A stretch of 64,000 bases of DNA from positions 51,867-115,866 of the forward strand of contig CAJTPK010000001.1 of the NCBI GenBank assembly GCA_910578075.1. Direction: 5' to 3'. A model generated the notes under the pieces. It worked only from the letters and a program-made list of their open reading frames with translations. It was not told where the DNA came from and searched no databases. Both the position numbers and the translations under genes were made by a program. The first letter of the stretch is position 1. Every line of letters starts with the position of its first letter. The DNA is from an uncultured Muribaculaceae bacterium (GTDB lineage: Bacteria; Bacteroidota; Bacteroidia; Bacteroidales; Muribaculaceae). Positions 52,811 through 62,429 of the stretch are shown piece by piece.

Positions 52811-52977
52811 TGCTTGCCAAAATATTTTTTATATAACGGCACAAATATTATGATCCCGGTCATCGCAGCAACGAGTATATTTTTCAGATTTATACCACCC
52901 GCTTGCAACAACATCCACACCAGCCATAACCAAACCAGTGCGAGAACGGTCATTCCTATGAGTTTAGATTTGCCCAT
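52807..52977 (-). CDS. Small membrane protein (56 residues) upstream of dxs
   Basis: An ATG at 52977 opens a 56-residue frame ending in TGA at 52809-52807, overlapping the dxs ATG by four bases. The product starts MGKSKLIGMTV and has two hydrophobic segments (about 7-25 and 33-48) divided by a polar turn AGGINLKN, and a basic tail YKKYFGKQ. The coupled overlap and clean two-helix pattern make it a real gene, though it is short. Function unknown; it would be co-translated with dxs, trkA and trkH. Confidence 0.7.
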   Translation of the reverse strand: MGKSKLIGMTVLALVWLWLVWMLLQAGGINLKNILVAAMTGIIIFVPLYKKYFGKQ

Positions 52978-53064
52978 CAGAGTGCGAATTTACTAAAAAA
53001 TCCGCAAATACTATAATCTATAAGATTTTTATATTATACCTGATGTTAAATAAAATTTAATAAC

Positions 53065-53072
53065 TAATTTTG
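53065..53072 (+). promoter_or_regulatory. -7 box for the L,D-transpeptidase gene
   Basis: TAATTTTG, a consensus box, ends 12 bases before the ATG at 53085, so the mRNA leader should be under ten bases. It overlaps an in-frame TTG at 53070, which rules that out as start. Confidence 0.55.
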
Positions 53073-53084
53073 CACCCGCAAGTT

Positions 53085-54071
53085 ATGAATATATCTAAAG
53101 TGATAAAAATTTCATCGTGTTTACCGATATTATTGACAACAATATCGGCCGGTGTACTTTGTACCAGTATTTCATGCATAAGAAATTCTTCTGCTTCTAA
53201 TAAAGAAGATATTTCTTCTATACACACCGATACCATTACCTCTGCGGATTCATCAGATATTGAAATTGCAGATGACATTGATGATAGTCCGTCTTATCCG
53301 GCCGGCAATGCACCCGAAGACTTACAAGAATTTATGCAATCATCAGAGCATAGCGATCTATATGCCCAAGGGATATTGCCGGGAATGCTTGACAAGGCAC
53401 CTGAATATGTTTCAGAACTATTGAAGAATAAACATAAAGGATTTATAATTGTAGATAAAAGTCGTATGAAAGTCATTTATTATGACAAATATGGCTCAGC
53501 TGTGAAAACTTATGGTATGGCCTGTGCAAAAAATTATGGAACCAAACATGCGAAAGGTGATTCCAGAACACCTGAGGGCTTCTTTTATGTAGAGGGAGTA
53601 TATGACAGCACTGATTGGCTGTTTACGGACGATGACGGTGTCACCTCTCCCAAGAAGGGACAGTTTGGACCACGTTTCATACGTCTTCTTATTCCGGGCA
53701 CCACTCAGATTGGTATTCATGGGACATGTGCTCCATGGAGCATCGGAGGACGATCAAGCCACGGCTGTATAAGAATTAAAAATGAGAACATTCTTGAACT
53801 GGTCGAATTGGTTGAGAAAGGCATGCCTGTTATTGTCGTTCCAGGACGCAAGGATATGGAGCAGAATATCCTCGATGAAGTTGAAATACCATGGATTCCA
53901 TCTTACAAGGGGGCCAAAGAACCTCGGATACAACAGAATAATGAGGTAGTTGCCACTGCTCCGACAGATTCCATATGCACGCAGGATACAATTCCCCAGG
54001 AGAACAAGGAACTTATTCAAGAATCAGACACGATTATTTTGGAATCGAATGAAATTATTGGTAATTTTTGA
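53085..54071 (+). CDS. L,D-transpeptidase (YkuD family)
   Basis: 328 residues from ATG 53085. Hydrophobic residues 10-26 form a signal or lipoprotein anchor (a Cys follows in SISC). An acidic Ser/Asp-rich stretch leads to the YkuD domain (about 115-270) with FIIVDKSRMKVIYYDKYG-like opening, IHGTCAP and the catalytic SHGCIRI. The family makes 3-3 peptidoglycan links or attaches proteins to the wall. The C-terminal 50 residues are an acidic, low-complexity tail. ftsK follows after 41 bases. Confidence 0.9.
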   Translation: MNISKVIKISSCLPILLTTISAGVLCTSISCIRNSSASNKEDISSIHTDTITSADSSDIEIADDIDDSPSYPAGNAPEDLQEFMQSSEHSDLYAQGILPGMLDKAPEYVSELLKNKHKGFIIVDKSRMKVIYYDKYGSAVKTYGMACAKNYGTKHAKGDSRTPEGFFYVEGVYDSTDWLFTDDDGVTSPKKGQFGPRFIRLLIPGTTQIGIHGTCAPWSIGGRSSHGCIRIKNENILELVELVEKGMPVIVVPGRKDMEQNILDEVEIPWIPSYKGAKEPRIQQNNEVVATAPTDSICTQDTIPQENKELIQESDTIILESNEIIGNF

Positions 54072-54112
54072 TTAATTTTGTAATTGGAAGCGTAAACTGC
54101 TTCCAATTATAG

Positions 54113-56830
54113 ATGAATAATTACGAAAGTTATACTCCACATATAGATACAAATGATGAGCCACAAGTTGTAACTCCTGAAATCACTGATATTCAGGAAA
54201 AGAAAACACAGCGGGGTGGCAACAGACGCAATCAGGCAAAATCCAAGAAACAAAAGGATGAAAAATCACGCCAAAAACCGGAACAATCCATAGTTTCACG
54301 CATAAAGAACTACATTCTTTCCCCTGCGGTGAAGCAAATAACGGGTATTTTTCTTGGATGCCTTGCTGTGTATCTACTTATTTCATTTATTTCATATTTT
54401 ACAGCCTGTATCAAGGACCAGTCAATAATCAACAGTACTCCAGTAGGTGGTGCAGTGCGCATATCAAATCATGGTGGAGAAGGGGGAGCAAGGCTTTCTG
54501 AATTCCTGATTAATAAAAGTTTTGGAATTGGTTCCTTCGTTATCATAGTTTGGTTGTTTGCCATGAGTCTTAAACTCCTGGTAGGGAGACCCCGATTCAA
54601 AAGTGTCAATTTTACTATAAAATGTTTTGTCGCTCTTATCACACTTTCGCTTATAGTGGGAATTTCGAGTGTTGTGACAAACACTTATGTAAATTGGGGA
54701 GGGTATCATGCGCATTATGTATATGAGTTCATCAATAGCTTTCTTGGCTATGGATCATACATCCTATGTTTCTTCATGGTGGCTTTGTTTGTCATCATTT
54801 GCCTTAATGATCTGATAACATGGATTAGACGCAAATATAACGAAAGAGCTGAAAAGAGGCGTATAGCCGCAGAAGAGAGAGAGGCGGAAAGAGCAAGAGC
54901 AGAGGCCCTGCTACGGGACGAACAGGCAGAACAGATAGATGATATTAAAGCAGGAGAAACTTATAGCCTAAAAGAGCCTGAAACGGATGATCTTCCGGAA
55001 GATGACGCACTTGTTTCATTCAAAGACGGGTACGTGCTCGATGAAGAGGAAGAGATAACACCCGTAAACGATGAGTACATGCCGGCTCAAACCATATCAG
55101 AATCTAATGATAGCATATCGGCATTAAATGAAACTGATAATGACACTTCAATAAATAGATCTGATGATACTAACTCTGATGATTTAAGTGATACTAATAA
55201 AGAAATGTCTGATAATTCCAAGCAGGCAGAAGACATTAAATCAGAATCATCAGATAGCGGAGATGAAGCAATGGTCGTGAATGTGAATCAGATAGATCAA
55301 AACGGGAAAAGACATTATAAATCACAACTCGATTTTGAAGCTGACCACAAATACACCTTTCCTCCATTTGATCTAATGCGGGAAGGGATAACAAAAATCA
55401 GTGTCGATGCGGATGAGCAGATGGAAAACAAGGCAAAAATCCAGAAAACATTATTGGATTTTGGCATTCCCATCACACGTATAGAAGCGACTGTCGGACC
55501 AACTGTGACTCTTTATGAAATAGTTCCTGACAAAGGTGTTAAAATAGCGAAGATTAGAAGTCTTGTCGATGATATCGCTCTTAGCCTTTCTGCAATAGGA
55601 GTAAGAATTATCGCACCTATACCGGGAAAAGGAACTGTGGGTATTGAGGTTGCAAACAAAGATCCATTGACAGTTTCGATGCAGACCGTGATACGTTCCA
55701 AGAAATATCAGGAAAGTAAATACAATCTCCCGATTGCTTTAGGATCAACGATTTCAAATGAAGTCTATATCGCAGATCTTGCAAAAATGCCTCATTTGCT
55801 CGTTGCCGGTGCAACCGGACAGGGTAAATCTGTAGGTCTTAACGCTATAATCACGTCATTACTGTATTGTAAAACACCTTCTCAACTTAAGTTTGTGATG
55901 ATTGATCCAAAACAAGTGGAGTTCAGTCTTTATAATAAACTTAAGAACCATTATCTTGCCGTAATACCCGAAGATATTGATTCAGAAGAGCCGGTAATCA
56001 CCGATATGCAGAAAGTAGAGGCGACTCTCAATTCCTTGTGTATCGAGATGGACAACCGTTATACACTCTTAAAGAATGCGCATGCGCGAAATATTGAGGA
56101 ATATAACGCAAAGATTAAAGACGGCAAGCTTAATCCCGCAGAGGGTCATAAATTTTTGCCTTATATCGTTGTCGTTGTGGATGAGTTCGGAGATTTGATA
56201 ATGGTGTCAGGTAAAAACGTTGAAATGCCTATTGCCCGTCTCGCTCAAAAAGCCAGAGCAGTCGGAATGCATGTGATAATCGCAACCCAAAGACCATCAA
56301 CCAATGTAATCACAGGTATTATCAAGGCAAACTTCCCAGCCAGAATTTCATTTAAAGTCTCCTCCGGTGTCGACTCAAAAACGATTCTCGACACACCAGG
56401 TGCTCAGCATCTTATTGGACGCGGGGATATGCTGATTTTCAATAATTCTGAAATGGTCAGGGTTCAATGCGCATTTATTGATACTCCTGAAGTAGAATCA
56501 ATATGCGAGTATGTGGAAAGACAACCATACGCCCCCGGAGTATATGAACTTCCGGAACCACCTATGGCAAATAATGATGACAGTCTGGGTGGAACCGGAC
56601 CGGTTGGTGACCGTGATCCGCTTTTCGAAGAGGCTGCAAGAAGGGTAGTATCATCCAATACGGCATCAACCTCTTCTTTACAGAGAGTGTATTCAATTGG
56701 GTATAATCGAGCCGGAAAGATTATGGACCAACTTGAAGCGGCAGGTATTGTAGGACCGTCGCAAGGCGGTAAACCCAGAGCTGTATTGGTTGATCCAATA
56801 GGCCTTGAAACCATATTATCTTCTATCTAA
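54113..56830 (+). CDS. ftsK: DNA translocase FtsK
   Basis: 905 residues. About four N-terminal helices (roughly 73-95, 135-155, 165-190, 205-235), a long acidic linker (about 250-400), then the motor with Walker A GATGQGKSVGLN, Walker B YIVVVVDEFGDLI and the RecA-like ATQRPSTNVITG, and the C-terminal gamma winged helix (about 835-905). It pumps chromosome ends through the division septum and activates dimer resolution by binding polar KOPS-type sites. Confidence 0.95.
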   Translation: MNNYESYTPHIDTNDEPQVVTPEITDIQEKKTQRGGNRRNQAKSKKQKDEKSRQKPEQSIVSRIKNYILSPAVKQITGIFLGCLAVYLLISFISYFTACIKDQSIINSTPVGGAVRISNHGGEGGARLSEFLINKSFGIGSFVIIVWLFAMSLKLLVGRPRFKSVNFTIKCFVALITLSLIVGISSVVTNTYVNWGGYHAHYVYEFINSFLGYGSYILCFFMVALFVIICLNDLITWIRRKYNERAEKRRIAAEEREAERARAEALLRDEQAEQIDDIKAGETYSLKEPETDDLPEDDALVSFKDGYVLDEEEEITPVNDEYMPAQTISESNDSISALNETDNDTSINRSDDTNSDDLSDTNKEMSDNSKQAEDIKSESSDSGDEAMVVNVNQIDQNGKRHYKSQLDFEADHKYTFPPFDLMREGITKISVDADEQMENKAKIQKTLLDFGIPITRIEATVGPTVTLYEIVPDKGVKIAKIRSLVDDIALSLSAIGVRIIAPIPGKGTVGIEVANKDPLTVSMQTVIRSKKYQESKYNLPIALGSTISNEVYIADLAKMPHLLVAGATGQGKSVGLNAIITSLLYCKTPSQLKFVMIDPKQVEFSLYNKLKNHYLAVIPEDIDSEEPVITDMQKVEATLNSLCIEMDNRYTLLKNAHARNIEEYNAKIKDGKLNPAEGHKFLPYIVVVVDEFGDLIMVSGKNVEMPIARLAQKARAVGMHVIIATQRPSTNVITGIIKANFPARISFKVSSGVDSKTILDTPGAQHLIGRGDMLIFNNSEMVRVQCAFIDTPEVESICEYVERQPYAPGVYELPEPPMANNDDSLGGTGPVGDRDPLFEEAARRVVSSNTASTSSLQRVYSIGYNRAGKIMDQLEAAGIVGPSQGGKPRAVLVDPIGLETILSSI

Positions 56831-56846
56831 ATTTGAATAAGGACTT

Positions 56847-57464
56847 ATGAAATTTATAAAGTATATATTCACATCACTGCTTCTTATTATAGGGTGTGTC
56901 AATATTTATGCGGCAACAGCAGAACAGGTAATGAGTCAGGCTGCAGCAAAGGCAAGAAATGCCAAGGGCATTTCAGCTGTTTTCACAATAAATTCATCCG
57001 GAAGGTTAATAAACGGAACTCTAAAGTCCCGAGGGAATAAATTTTCACTGACGACCAGTACATCCTCCTCATGGTTTAACGGAAAAAATATGTGGACATA
57101 CAATCCATCTATTAATGAGACAACTGTAATAACGCCCACAAAAGAAGAAATTATGGAATCTAATCCACTTGAATATCTTAAAACATATTCAAGTAGTTTC
57201 AAATCAGCGTTCTCTAAAAAGAAGATGACAGGCAAATATGTATTACTTCTTACTCCTAAATCCAAATCTAATCAAGTAAAGAGTATTGAAATTATCATAG
57301 ATGCCAAAACATACAAACCGAGTAAATTCACGATAACATCAGGTGCTGGCACAGTCAACGTGATAAACATTAAATCTCTTGATTATTGCAGTATACTGGC
57401 TCATTCAGAATTTGAATATCCTCGCAAAAAATATCCGAAGGCTCAAATTATAGATCTCAGATAG
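56847..57464 (+). CDS. LolA-like outer membrane lipoprotein carrier
   Basis: 205 residues with a signal peptide (1-22). The fold of LolA is suggested by the opening AEQVMSQAAAKARNAKGISAVFTI, alternating strands and the NGKNMWTYNPSINETTV block. LolA moves lipoproteins across the periplasm. It lies 16 bases after ftsK, as is usual in this phylum. Assignment to the LolA superfamily is firm; the exact function is by analogy. Confidence 0.82.
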   Translation: MKFIKYIFTSLLLIIGCVNIYAATAEQVMSQAAAKARNAKGISAVFTINSSGRLINGTLKSRGNKFSLTTSTSSSWFNGKNMWTYNPSINETTVITPTKEEIMESNPLEYLKTYSSSFKSAFSKKKMTGKYVLLLTPKSKSNQVKSIEIIIDAKTYKPSKFTITSGAGTVNVINIKSLDYCSILAHSEFEYPRKKYPKAQIIDLR

Positions 57465-57536
57465 ACTATTTTAATTTGTCAAATGTTAATTAATAAATAG
57501 CATATTGGCAAAACACAATTTTGAAATATAAATGTT

Positions 57537-58481
57537 ATGACAGAAAATAGAACAAAGTTATTGATTATCGGCTCCGGCCCCGCTGGCTATACAGCTGGAA
57601 TATATGCATCACGTGCGAATCTGAATCCTGTGATTTATGAAGGGAATCAGCCAGGTGGACAGCTTACACAAACAACTGAAATCGAGAATTTCCCTGGTTA
57701 TCCTGAAGGTGTGCAAGGCATTGAGATGATGCAACATCTTAGAGATCAAGCAGAGCGTTTTGGCGCAAGGGTAGTTCCGAGGCTTATTGAAAGTGTTGAC
57801 TTTTCAAACAGGCCGTTCCGTTGCGTGGATGACAGAGGAGATGTCATTATCGCAGATTGTGTGATAATATCGACCGGTGCCTCTGCAAAGTACCTTGGTT
57901 TGCCAGATGAGGAAAAATACAGTGGTTTGGGTGTCAGTGCCTGCGCCACATGTGATGGCTTTTTCTACCGTAAAAAGAATGTGGCTGTAGTAGGTGGTGG
58001 TGATACGGCTTGTGAGGAAGCATTGTATCTCTCTACTCTTGCAAAAAAAGTTTATATGATTGTCCGTAAAGATTATTTGAGGGCATCTGACATAATGCGC
58101 AAGAGAGTGGCCGAGCGCGAGAACATAGAGATTTTATTCAATAGCAATACTGTAGGATTATTTGGAGAAGAGGGTGTAGAGGGTGCACGACTTGTGCGTC
58201 ATCTCGGTACTCCTGATCAGGAAGAATATGACATTCAGATTGACGGTTTCTTCCTCGGAATCGGTCACAGGCCCAATACTGATGTATTCAAGGGTCAGCT
58301 GGAGATGGATAAAGAAGGATACATAATCGTTAACTCTCCATATACAAGTACAAGTGTAGAAGGTGTATTTGCGGCGGGTGATTGCGCGGATCCAATATAT
58401 CGCCAGGCTGTGAGTGCTGCAGGAACAGGTTGCCGTGCTGCAATTGATGCCGAGAGATATATCCTTGAAAACGATTTGTAG
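57537..58481 (+). CDS. trxB: Thioredoxin-disulfide reductase
   Basis: 314 residues. FAD-binding GSGPAGYTAGIYASRA at the N-terminus, active-site CATC at residues 136-139, NADPH-binding VVGGGDTACEEA and the C-terminal FAAGDCAD. It passes electrons from NADPH to thioredoxin, the pool that feeds DsbD. The next gene starts one base after its stop. Confidence 0.95.
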   Translation: MTENRTKLLIIGSGPAGYTAGIYASRANLNPVIYEGNQPGGQLTQTTEIENFPGYPEGVQGIEMMQHLRDQAERFGARVVPRLIESVDFSNRPFRCVDDRGDVIIADCVIISTGASAKYLGLPDEEKYSGLGVSACATCDGFFYRKKNVAVVGGGDTACEEALYLSTLAKKVYMIVRKDYLRASDIMRKRVAERENIEILFNSNTVGLFGEEGVEGARLVRHLGTPDQEEYDIQIDGFFLGIGHRPNTDVFKGQLEMDKEGYIIVNSPYTSTSVEGVFAAGDCADPIYRQAVSAAGTGCRAAIDAERYILENDL

Positions 58482-58482
58482 G

Positions 58483-58914
58483 ATGGAAGACAAGCAACTT
58501 ACACTTGATCGACGCTATCTCAGGATGGCGGCTATCTGGAGCGAGAATTCATATTGTCAGAGACGAAAAGTCGGAGCGATTCTTGTCAAAGACAAAATGA
58601 TTATTTCTGATGGATACAACGGCACACCGGCGGGTTTCGACAACATATGCGAGACTCCCGATGGTGTGACGTACCCATATGTACTTCATGCCGAGGCAAA
58701 TGCCATAACTAAAGTGGCACGTTCAAACAACTCAAGCGAAGGGAGCACATTATACGTTTCCACAAGTCCTTGCATGGAATGCTCAAAACTTATAATACAG
58801 GCAGGAATCAAACGTGTTGTTTTCTCCGACTTATATAGAATAACAGACGGTCTTGATTTATTGAAAAAGGCCGGAATTGAGGTGGTTCATATTCCGGTTG
58901 AAGAATACGACTGA
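58483..58914 (+). CDS. dCMP deaminase (ComEB family)
   Basis: 143 residues from the ATG at 58483, one base after the trxB stop; a longer frame back to 58414 overlaps trxB and is rejected. Zn site: HAEANAI and PCMECSK, the cytidine/dCMP deaminase motifs. It supplies dUMP for thymidylate synthesis. Confidence 0.92.
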   Translation: MEDKQLTLDRRYLRMAAIWSENSYCQRRKVGAILVKDKMIISDGYNGTPAGFDNICETPDGVTYPYVLHAEANAITKVARSNNSSEGSTLYVSTSPCMECSKLIIQAGIKRVVFSDLYRITDGLDLLKKAGIEVVHIPVEEYD

Positions 58915-58934
58915 TAAATAACCTTTCTTTTCTG

Positions 58935-60563
58935 ATGACAAAAAAAAGAAACATATCTTCCATCGTGCTCCCTCTTGCAATTGCCGCAGGAGTGATCGGG
59001 GGTGTATTCATTGGCAAATATGAGGCGGTAAGAAGACTATCTCCTCAGCAGGAGAAGATGCAGACAATATTGGGGCTTATTCATACGCAATATGTTGACG
59101 ATATAGATGTGGACTCACTCATGGAATCTGCAATTCCAGATCTTCTATCATCTCTTGATCCTCACTCCGCATATATTCCAAAGTCAGAGCTGACAGCCAC
59201 AAACGAAGAGCTGGAAGGTGCTTTTGGAGGAGTTGGCGTTTCTTTTCAAATATTGTCAGATACTGTAAAAGTGATAGAAGTTGTGCCAGGAGGCCCTGCC
59301 GAGTTAGTCGGTCTGCAGCCAGGTGATATGATATTGGAAGCTGACGGGCACAAGCTTTATGGAGATAAACTTACCAATCAGGAGGTTTTCAAACGACTCA
59401 GAGGTAAGGAGGGTACAAAAGTCAGTCTGAAAGTAAAGAGAAAAGGTTCTTCAAAGAATCTCACTTTTGATATTATCAGAGATAAGATACCTGAATACAG
59501 TGTCGATTCAAAATATATGATATCTGATAATATCGGATACATACGAGTCAGCAAATTCGCAAGAACAACTTATAATGAATTCTTCAACGCACTGGTTGAA
59601 CTTCGCAAGAAAGGAGCAGCTAAATTTGTATTGGATTTCAGAGGCAATTCAGGCGGATTTATGGATCAGGCAATTTATATGGCAAATGAATTTTTGCCAG
59701 CCGGCAAGATGATAGTCTATACAAAAGGCAGAAGACCAGAAAATGAGAGTTTCGCCATAAGTGATGGCAACGGTCAATTCCAGGATGTTGAGATCACTGT
59801 GCTTACCAATGAATTCTCAGCCTCTGCCTCAGAAATTTTCGCAGGAGCTATCCAGGACAATGACAGAGGACTTGTGATTGGAAGAAGATCTTTTGGCAAA
59901 GGCCTTGTCCAGAATCCAATAGTTTTACCGGACAGCTCAGGAATGCGACTGACAGTAGCGCGTTATTATACTCCGTCAGGCAGATGTATTCAGAAAGAAT
60001 ATAAAAGAGGACGAGATGGTAAATATGAACTGGATATTCTTGACAGATACAATCATGGAGAGTTTTACTCTCAGGATTCTGTAAAGATGGACAAGAGCAA
60101 GATCTTTAAAACCCCTAACGGCAGGACAGTATATGGTGGTGGTGGAATTATGCCCGATATATTTGTTCCCGAAGATACGACAGGATTCACTTCCTATTAT
60201 CTTGAAGCCTTAAACAGGGGCCTTATCCAAAGGTTTGCCGGAGAATTTGCAGAGAATTATCGTCCTCTGCTCAAAGGTAAGACATCTCTGGATGATCTTG
60301 AAAGAATTATGCCGAGGGATAACATGCTTCTTAATAATTTTGTTTCATTTGCTGCCGCGAATGGTCTTCCGGCAAGATGGTATTATATTAATAAATCCAG
60401 ATCTCTATTGCTCAATCAATTAAAAGCTGTTATTGCAAGAGATCTTATTGGGTTTAATTCATTCCTTGAGATTCTAAATCAAAGAGATACAACAGTCAAA
60501 CGTGCTGTTGATATACTTAATGACGGTAAATCACCGATAAATATTACTGATAGCAAATTATAA
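58935..60563 (+). CDS. C-terminal processing peptidase (S41 family)
   Basis: 542 residues with an N-terminal membrane anchor (about 9-27). A PDZ domain (about 90-175) precedes the tail-specific protease core. The Ser-Lys dyad is readable: Ser297 in FSASASEIF, Lys322 in GRRSFGKGLVQ and Gln326 after it, the same spacing as in Prc. The enzyme trims C-termini of periplasmic proteins. A C-terminal helical domain of about 130 residues follows. Followed by the folate gene after 10 bases. Confidence 0.93.
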   Translation: MTKKRNISSIVLPLAIAAGVIGGVFIGKYEAVRRLSPQQEKMQTILGLIHTQYVDDIDVDSLMESAIPDLLSSLDPHSAYIPKSELTATNEELEGAFGGVGVSFQILSDTVKVIEVVPGGPAELVGLQPGDMILEADGHKLYGDKLTNQEVFKRLRGKEGTKVSLKVKRKGSSKNLTFDIIRDKIPEYSVDSKYMISDNIGYIRVSKFARTTYNEFFNALVELRKKGAAKFVLDFRGNSGGFMDQAIYMANEFLPAGKMIVYTKGRRPENESFAISDGNGQFQDVEITVLTNEFSASASEIFAGAIQDNDRGLVIGRRSFGKGLVQNPIVLPDSSGMRLTVARYYTPSGRCIQKEYKRGRDGKYELDILDRYNHGEFYSQDSVKMDKSKIFKTPNGRTVYGGGGIMPDIFVPEDTTGFTSYYLEALNRGLIQRFAGEFAENYRPLLKGKTSLDDLERIMPRDNMLLNNFVSFAAANGLPARWYYINKSRSLLLNQLKAVIARDLIGFNSFLEILNQRDTTVKRAVDILNDGKSPINITDSKL

Positions 60564-60573
60564 TTTAAATACT

Positions 60574-61116
60574 ATGGAAAAGAACGAGATAAGAAGAAAA
60601 ATCAAGGCCTTGAGGTCTATGATGCTTGATACGGAAAAGAGATGTGCTGCTGAAGAAGTTTTTGCGCATCTTGAACAAACAGCAGCATTCCTTATGGCTG
60701 ATCATATATTGATGTATCATTCTCTGCCAGATGAACTGTCGACACATCTCTTCCTCGAAAAGTGGCATGATAAAAAACATTTTTATCTTCCGAGAGTAAA
60801 CGGTGTTAACCTGGAGATTCTTCCATATGACGAGTCTCGTCTTGAACTTGGCTCATTCCATATAGAGGAGCCAACAGGAGACAATGTCGTAAGTCCGGAT
60901 GAGATTGAACTTATTATAGTGCCGGGAGTAGCGTATGACCGTAAGGGTAATAGACTTGGAAGAGGGAAAGGGTTTTATGACAGATTATTAAAGACAACCA
61001 AGGCTACAAAAGTCGGTATCGGATATGAGTTTCAACTTGTTGATGCAATTCCGACTGAACCCCATGATGTGAAAATGAATATCATTATCACTCAATCGGG
61101 ATGTATTGTTATATAG
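60574..61116 (+). CDS. 5-formyltetrahydrofolate cyclo-ligase
   Basis: 180 residues, the usual length. The ATP site GRGKGFYDRLL and the N-terminal RRKIKALRSMM are diagnostic. It turns 5-formyl-THF back into methenyl-THF. The next gene follows after 11 bases. Confidence 0.93.
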   Translation: MEKNEIRRKIKALRSMMLDTEKRCAAEEVFAHLEQTAAFLMADHILMYHSLPDELSTHLFLEKWHDKKHFYLPRVNGVNLEILPYDESRLELGSFHIEEPTGDNVVSPDEIELIIVPGVAYDRKGNRLGRGKGFYDRLLKTTKATKVGIGYEFQLVDAIPTEPHDVKMNIIITQSGCIVI

Positions 61117-61127
61117 ATTCATAAGGT

Positions 61128-61835
61128 ATGGCGGTATATACAAAAGATTCTAAGTTAAGTGAACCTATCTTTGAAGATCCATCTATTGTCCCCGTAATCA
61201 ACCGTTTTGGGATTTTTCTTGGCGTGGGTGATGACAGAATATTGGATAGCTGCGAAAGAAAGGGGATTGACCCCGATTTCTTCCTTGCTGTGATTAACAC
61301 GTATCTGAATCCTGACTATTTCCCTGAAAGAATTGTGGAACGCACACATCTTTCTATGGTGATTGATTATCTTGAGAAGACAGACCAATATTACAGTTGC
61401 ATTCAGCTTCCAAACATTGATCGTCATTTCAATATCCTTCTTCATAAAAGGGGAGGGATGGAGCAGTGCGCTTCTAAAGAAAGTAATCTTCATCTACTTA
61501 ACGACTTCTACCGTGAAGTAAAGCAAGATCTGGAGACTTTGATAGATAATGATCTTAAATATTGGTTCCCGTTGTTGAAAAGCAATCGAATGGCCGCATT
61601 GGAGCAGATCTCAAATACGGATTCAAGTGATATGCCGCAATCCCTTCCTTATGATAATTCCGGAACAGAAGATAAAATCAGAGATTTGATTTCATTCTTT
61701 GTGATTCATCTCAAAGGGGAGTATGATCATAATCTATGTGTGGCGGTGATAAGTGCCATAAATACACTCGAGAAAGATATTCGCCAAAACAATCGCATCA
61801 GAGATAGAATATTGAAACCATTATGCGAAAAGTAG
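61128..61835 (+). CDS. Hemerythrin/RIC-like helical protein lacking the iron ligands
   Basis: 235 residues. The N-terminal NRFGIFLGVGDDRILDSCERKGID resembles the short ScdA_N segment of RIC (YtfE) iron-sulfur repair proteins, and the rest has the helix pattern of a hemerythrin domain (LSMVIDYLEK, DLKYWFPLL, AINTLEKDI). The ligand positions usually filled by His and Glu are replaced: for example a DlHxHxxlE-type motif reads LEKDIRQNNRIRDRI. It is therefore probably not a di-iron protein. Its last 13 bases overlap a LuxR-type regulator, pointing to a sensory pair. Fold assignment is by eye. Confidence 0.65.
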   Translation: MAVYTKDSKLSEPIFEDPSIVPVINRFGIFLGVGDDRILDSCERKGIDPDFFLAVINTYLNPDYFPERIVERTHLSMVIDYLEKTDQYYSCIQLPNIDRHFNILLHKRGGMEQCASKESNLHLLNDFYREVKQDLETLIDNDLKYWFPLLKSNRMAALEQISNTDSSDMPQSLPYDNSGTEDKIRDLISFFVIHLKGEYDHNLCVAVISAINTLEKDIRQNNRIRDRILKPLCEK

Positions 61836-62350
61836 CGATTATTGGTCTTTCATCGCTTGAATCTCTTGCTGTCCGTAATATTCTGGAGGAACATCGACAT
61901 ATAATCCCCGATAATTTTGCGGATTTCAGTGACATTGAGACAAACTTAGATGATTATGACCGTTTCATCGTATCGTCTGACCAGACTCTTGCTCATCTTG
62001 ATTTCTTCCTGCCGAAAAAATCAAGAGTCATTGTCATTGCCAGTACATCAGGTCTTCAGTCCGGAACATTTCAAACAATCGGTAGAAATACGGATTTGAC
62101 AGATATAATATCAATATTTGATACATTACTGGATAATGGAAATGATGATGAAAAAAATGGAGAACTGACAACCCGTGAAATTGAGGTGCTTAAGGAACTT
62201 GTATCCGGCATAACTGTCAAGGAGATAGCCGATAGGTTATGCATATCCTCAAGCACCGTCATCACACATCGTAAGAATATATCGGCAAAACTCGGCATTC
62301 GTTCAGTGTCCGGGCTCTCTCTTTATGCTGTCATGCATGGAATCGTATAA
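61823..62350 (+). CDS. LuxR-type DNA-binding regulator with degenerate receiver-like domain
   Basis: 175 residues. The C-terminal HTH (about 112-172) is a clear LuxR/NarL type: LTTREIEVLKELVSGITVKEIADRL then SSSTVITHRKNISAKLGIRS. The N-terminal 105 residues have the alternating beta-alpha pattern of a receiver, but the acidic pocket is replaced by SS (GLSSLESLAV) and no convincing phospho-Asp is found, so it is likely not phosphorylated. Translational overlap with the hemerythrin-like gene suggests that protein delivers the signal. Confidence 0.82.
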   Translation: MRKVAIIGLSSLESLAVRNILEEHRHIIPDNFADFSDIETNLDDYDRFIVSSDQTLAHLDFFLPKKSRVIVIASTSGLQSGTFQTIGRNTDLTDIISIFDTLLDNGNDDEKNGELTTREIEVLKELVSGITVKEIADRLCISSSTVITHRKNISAKLGIRSVSGLSLYAVMHGIV

Positions 62351-62398
62351 CAATTTTTACAATTTGCCGTATTTGTTTCTTGAAAATCTCTCTTTTCC

Positions 62399-62429
62399 TT
62401 TGCAGTTTTGAATATAAACGTTAATTTTG
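62399..62429 (+). promoter_or_regulatory. Promoter for the M16 peptidase gene
   Basis: TTTG at 62399-62402, 19 bases, then TAATTTTG at 62422-62429. It predicts a 5' leader of about 110 bases before the ATG at 62547. Confidence 0.7.

Noticed and set aside
58414..58482. Longer dCMP deaminase starting inside trxB
   Set aside because: The family starts near MEDKQLTLDRRYL; the extra part is only the other frame of trxB.
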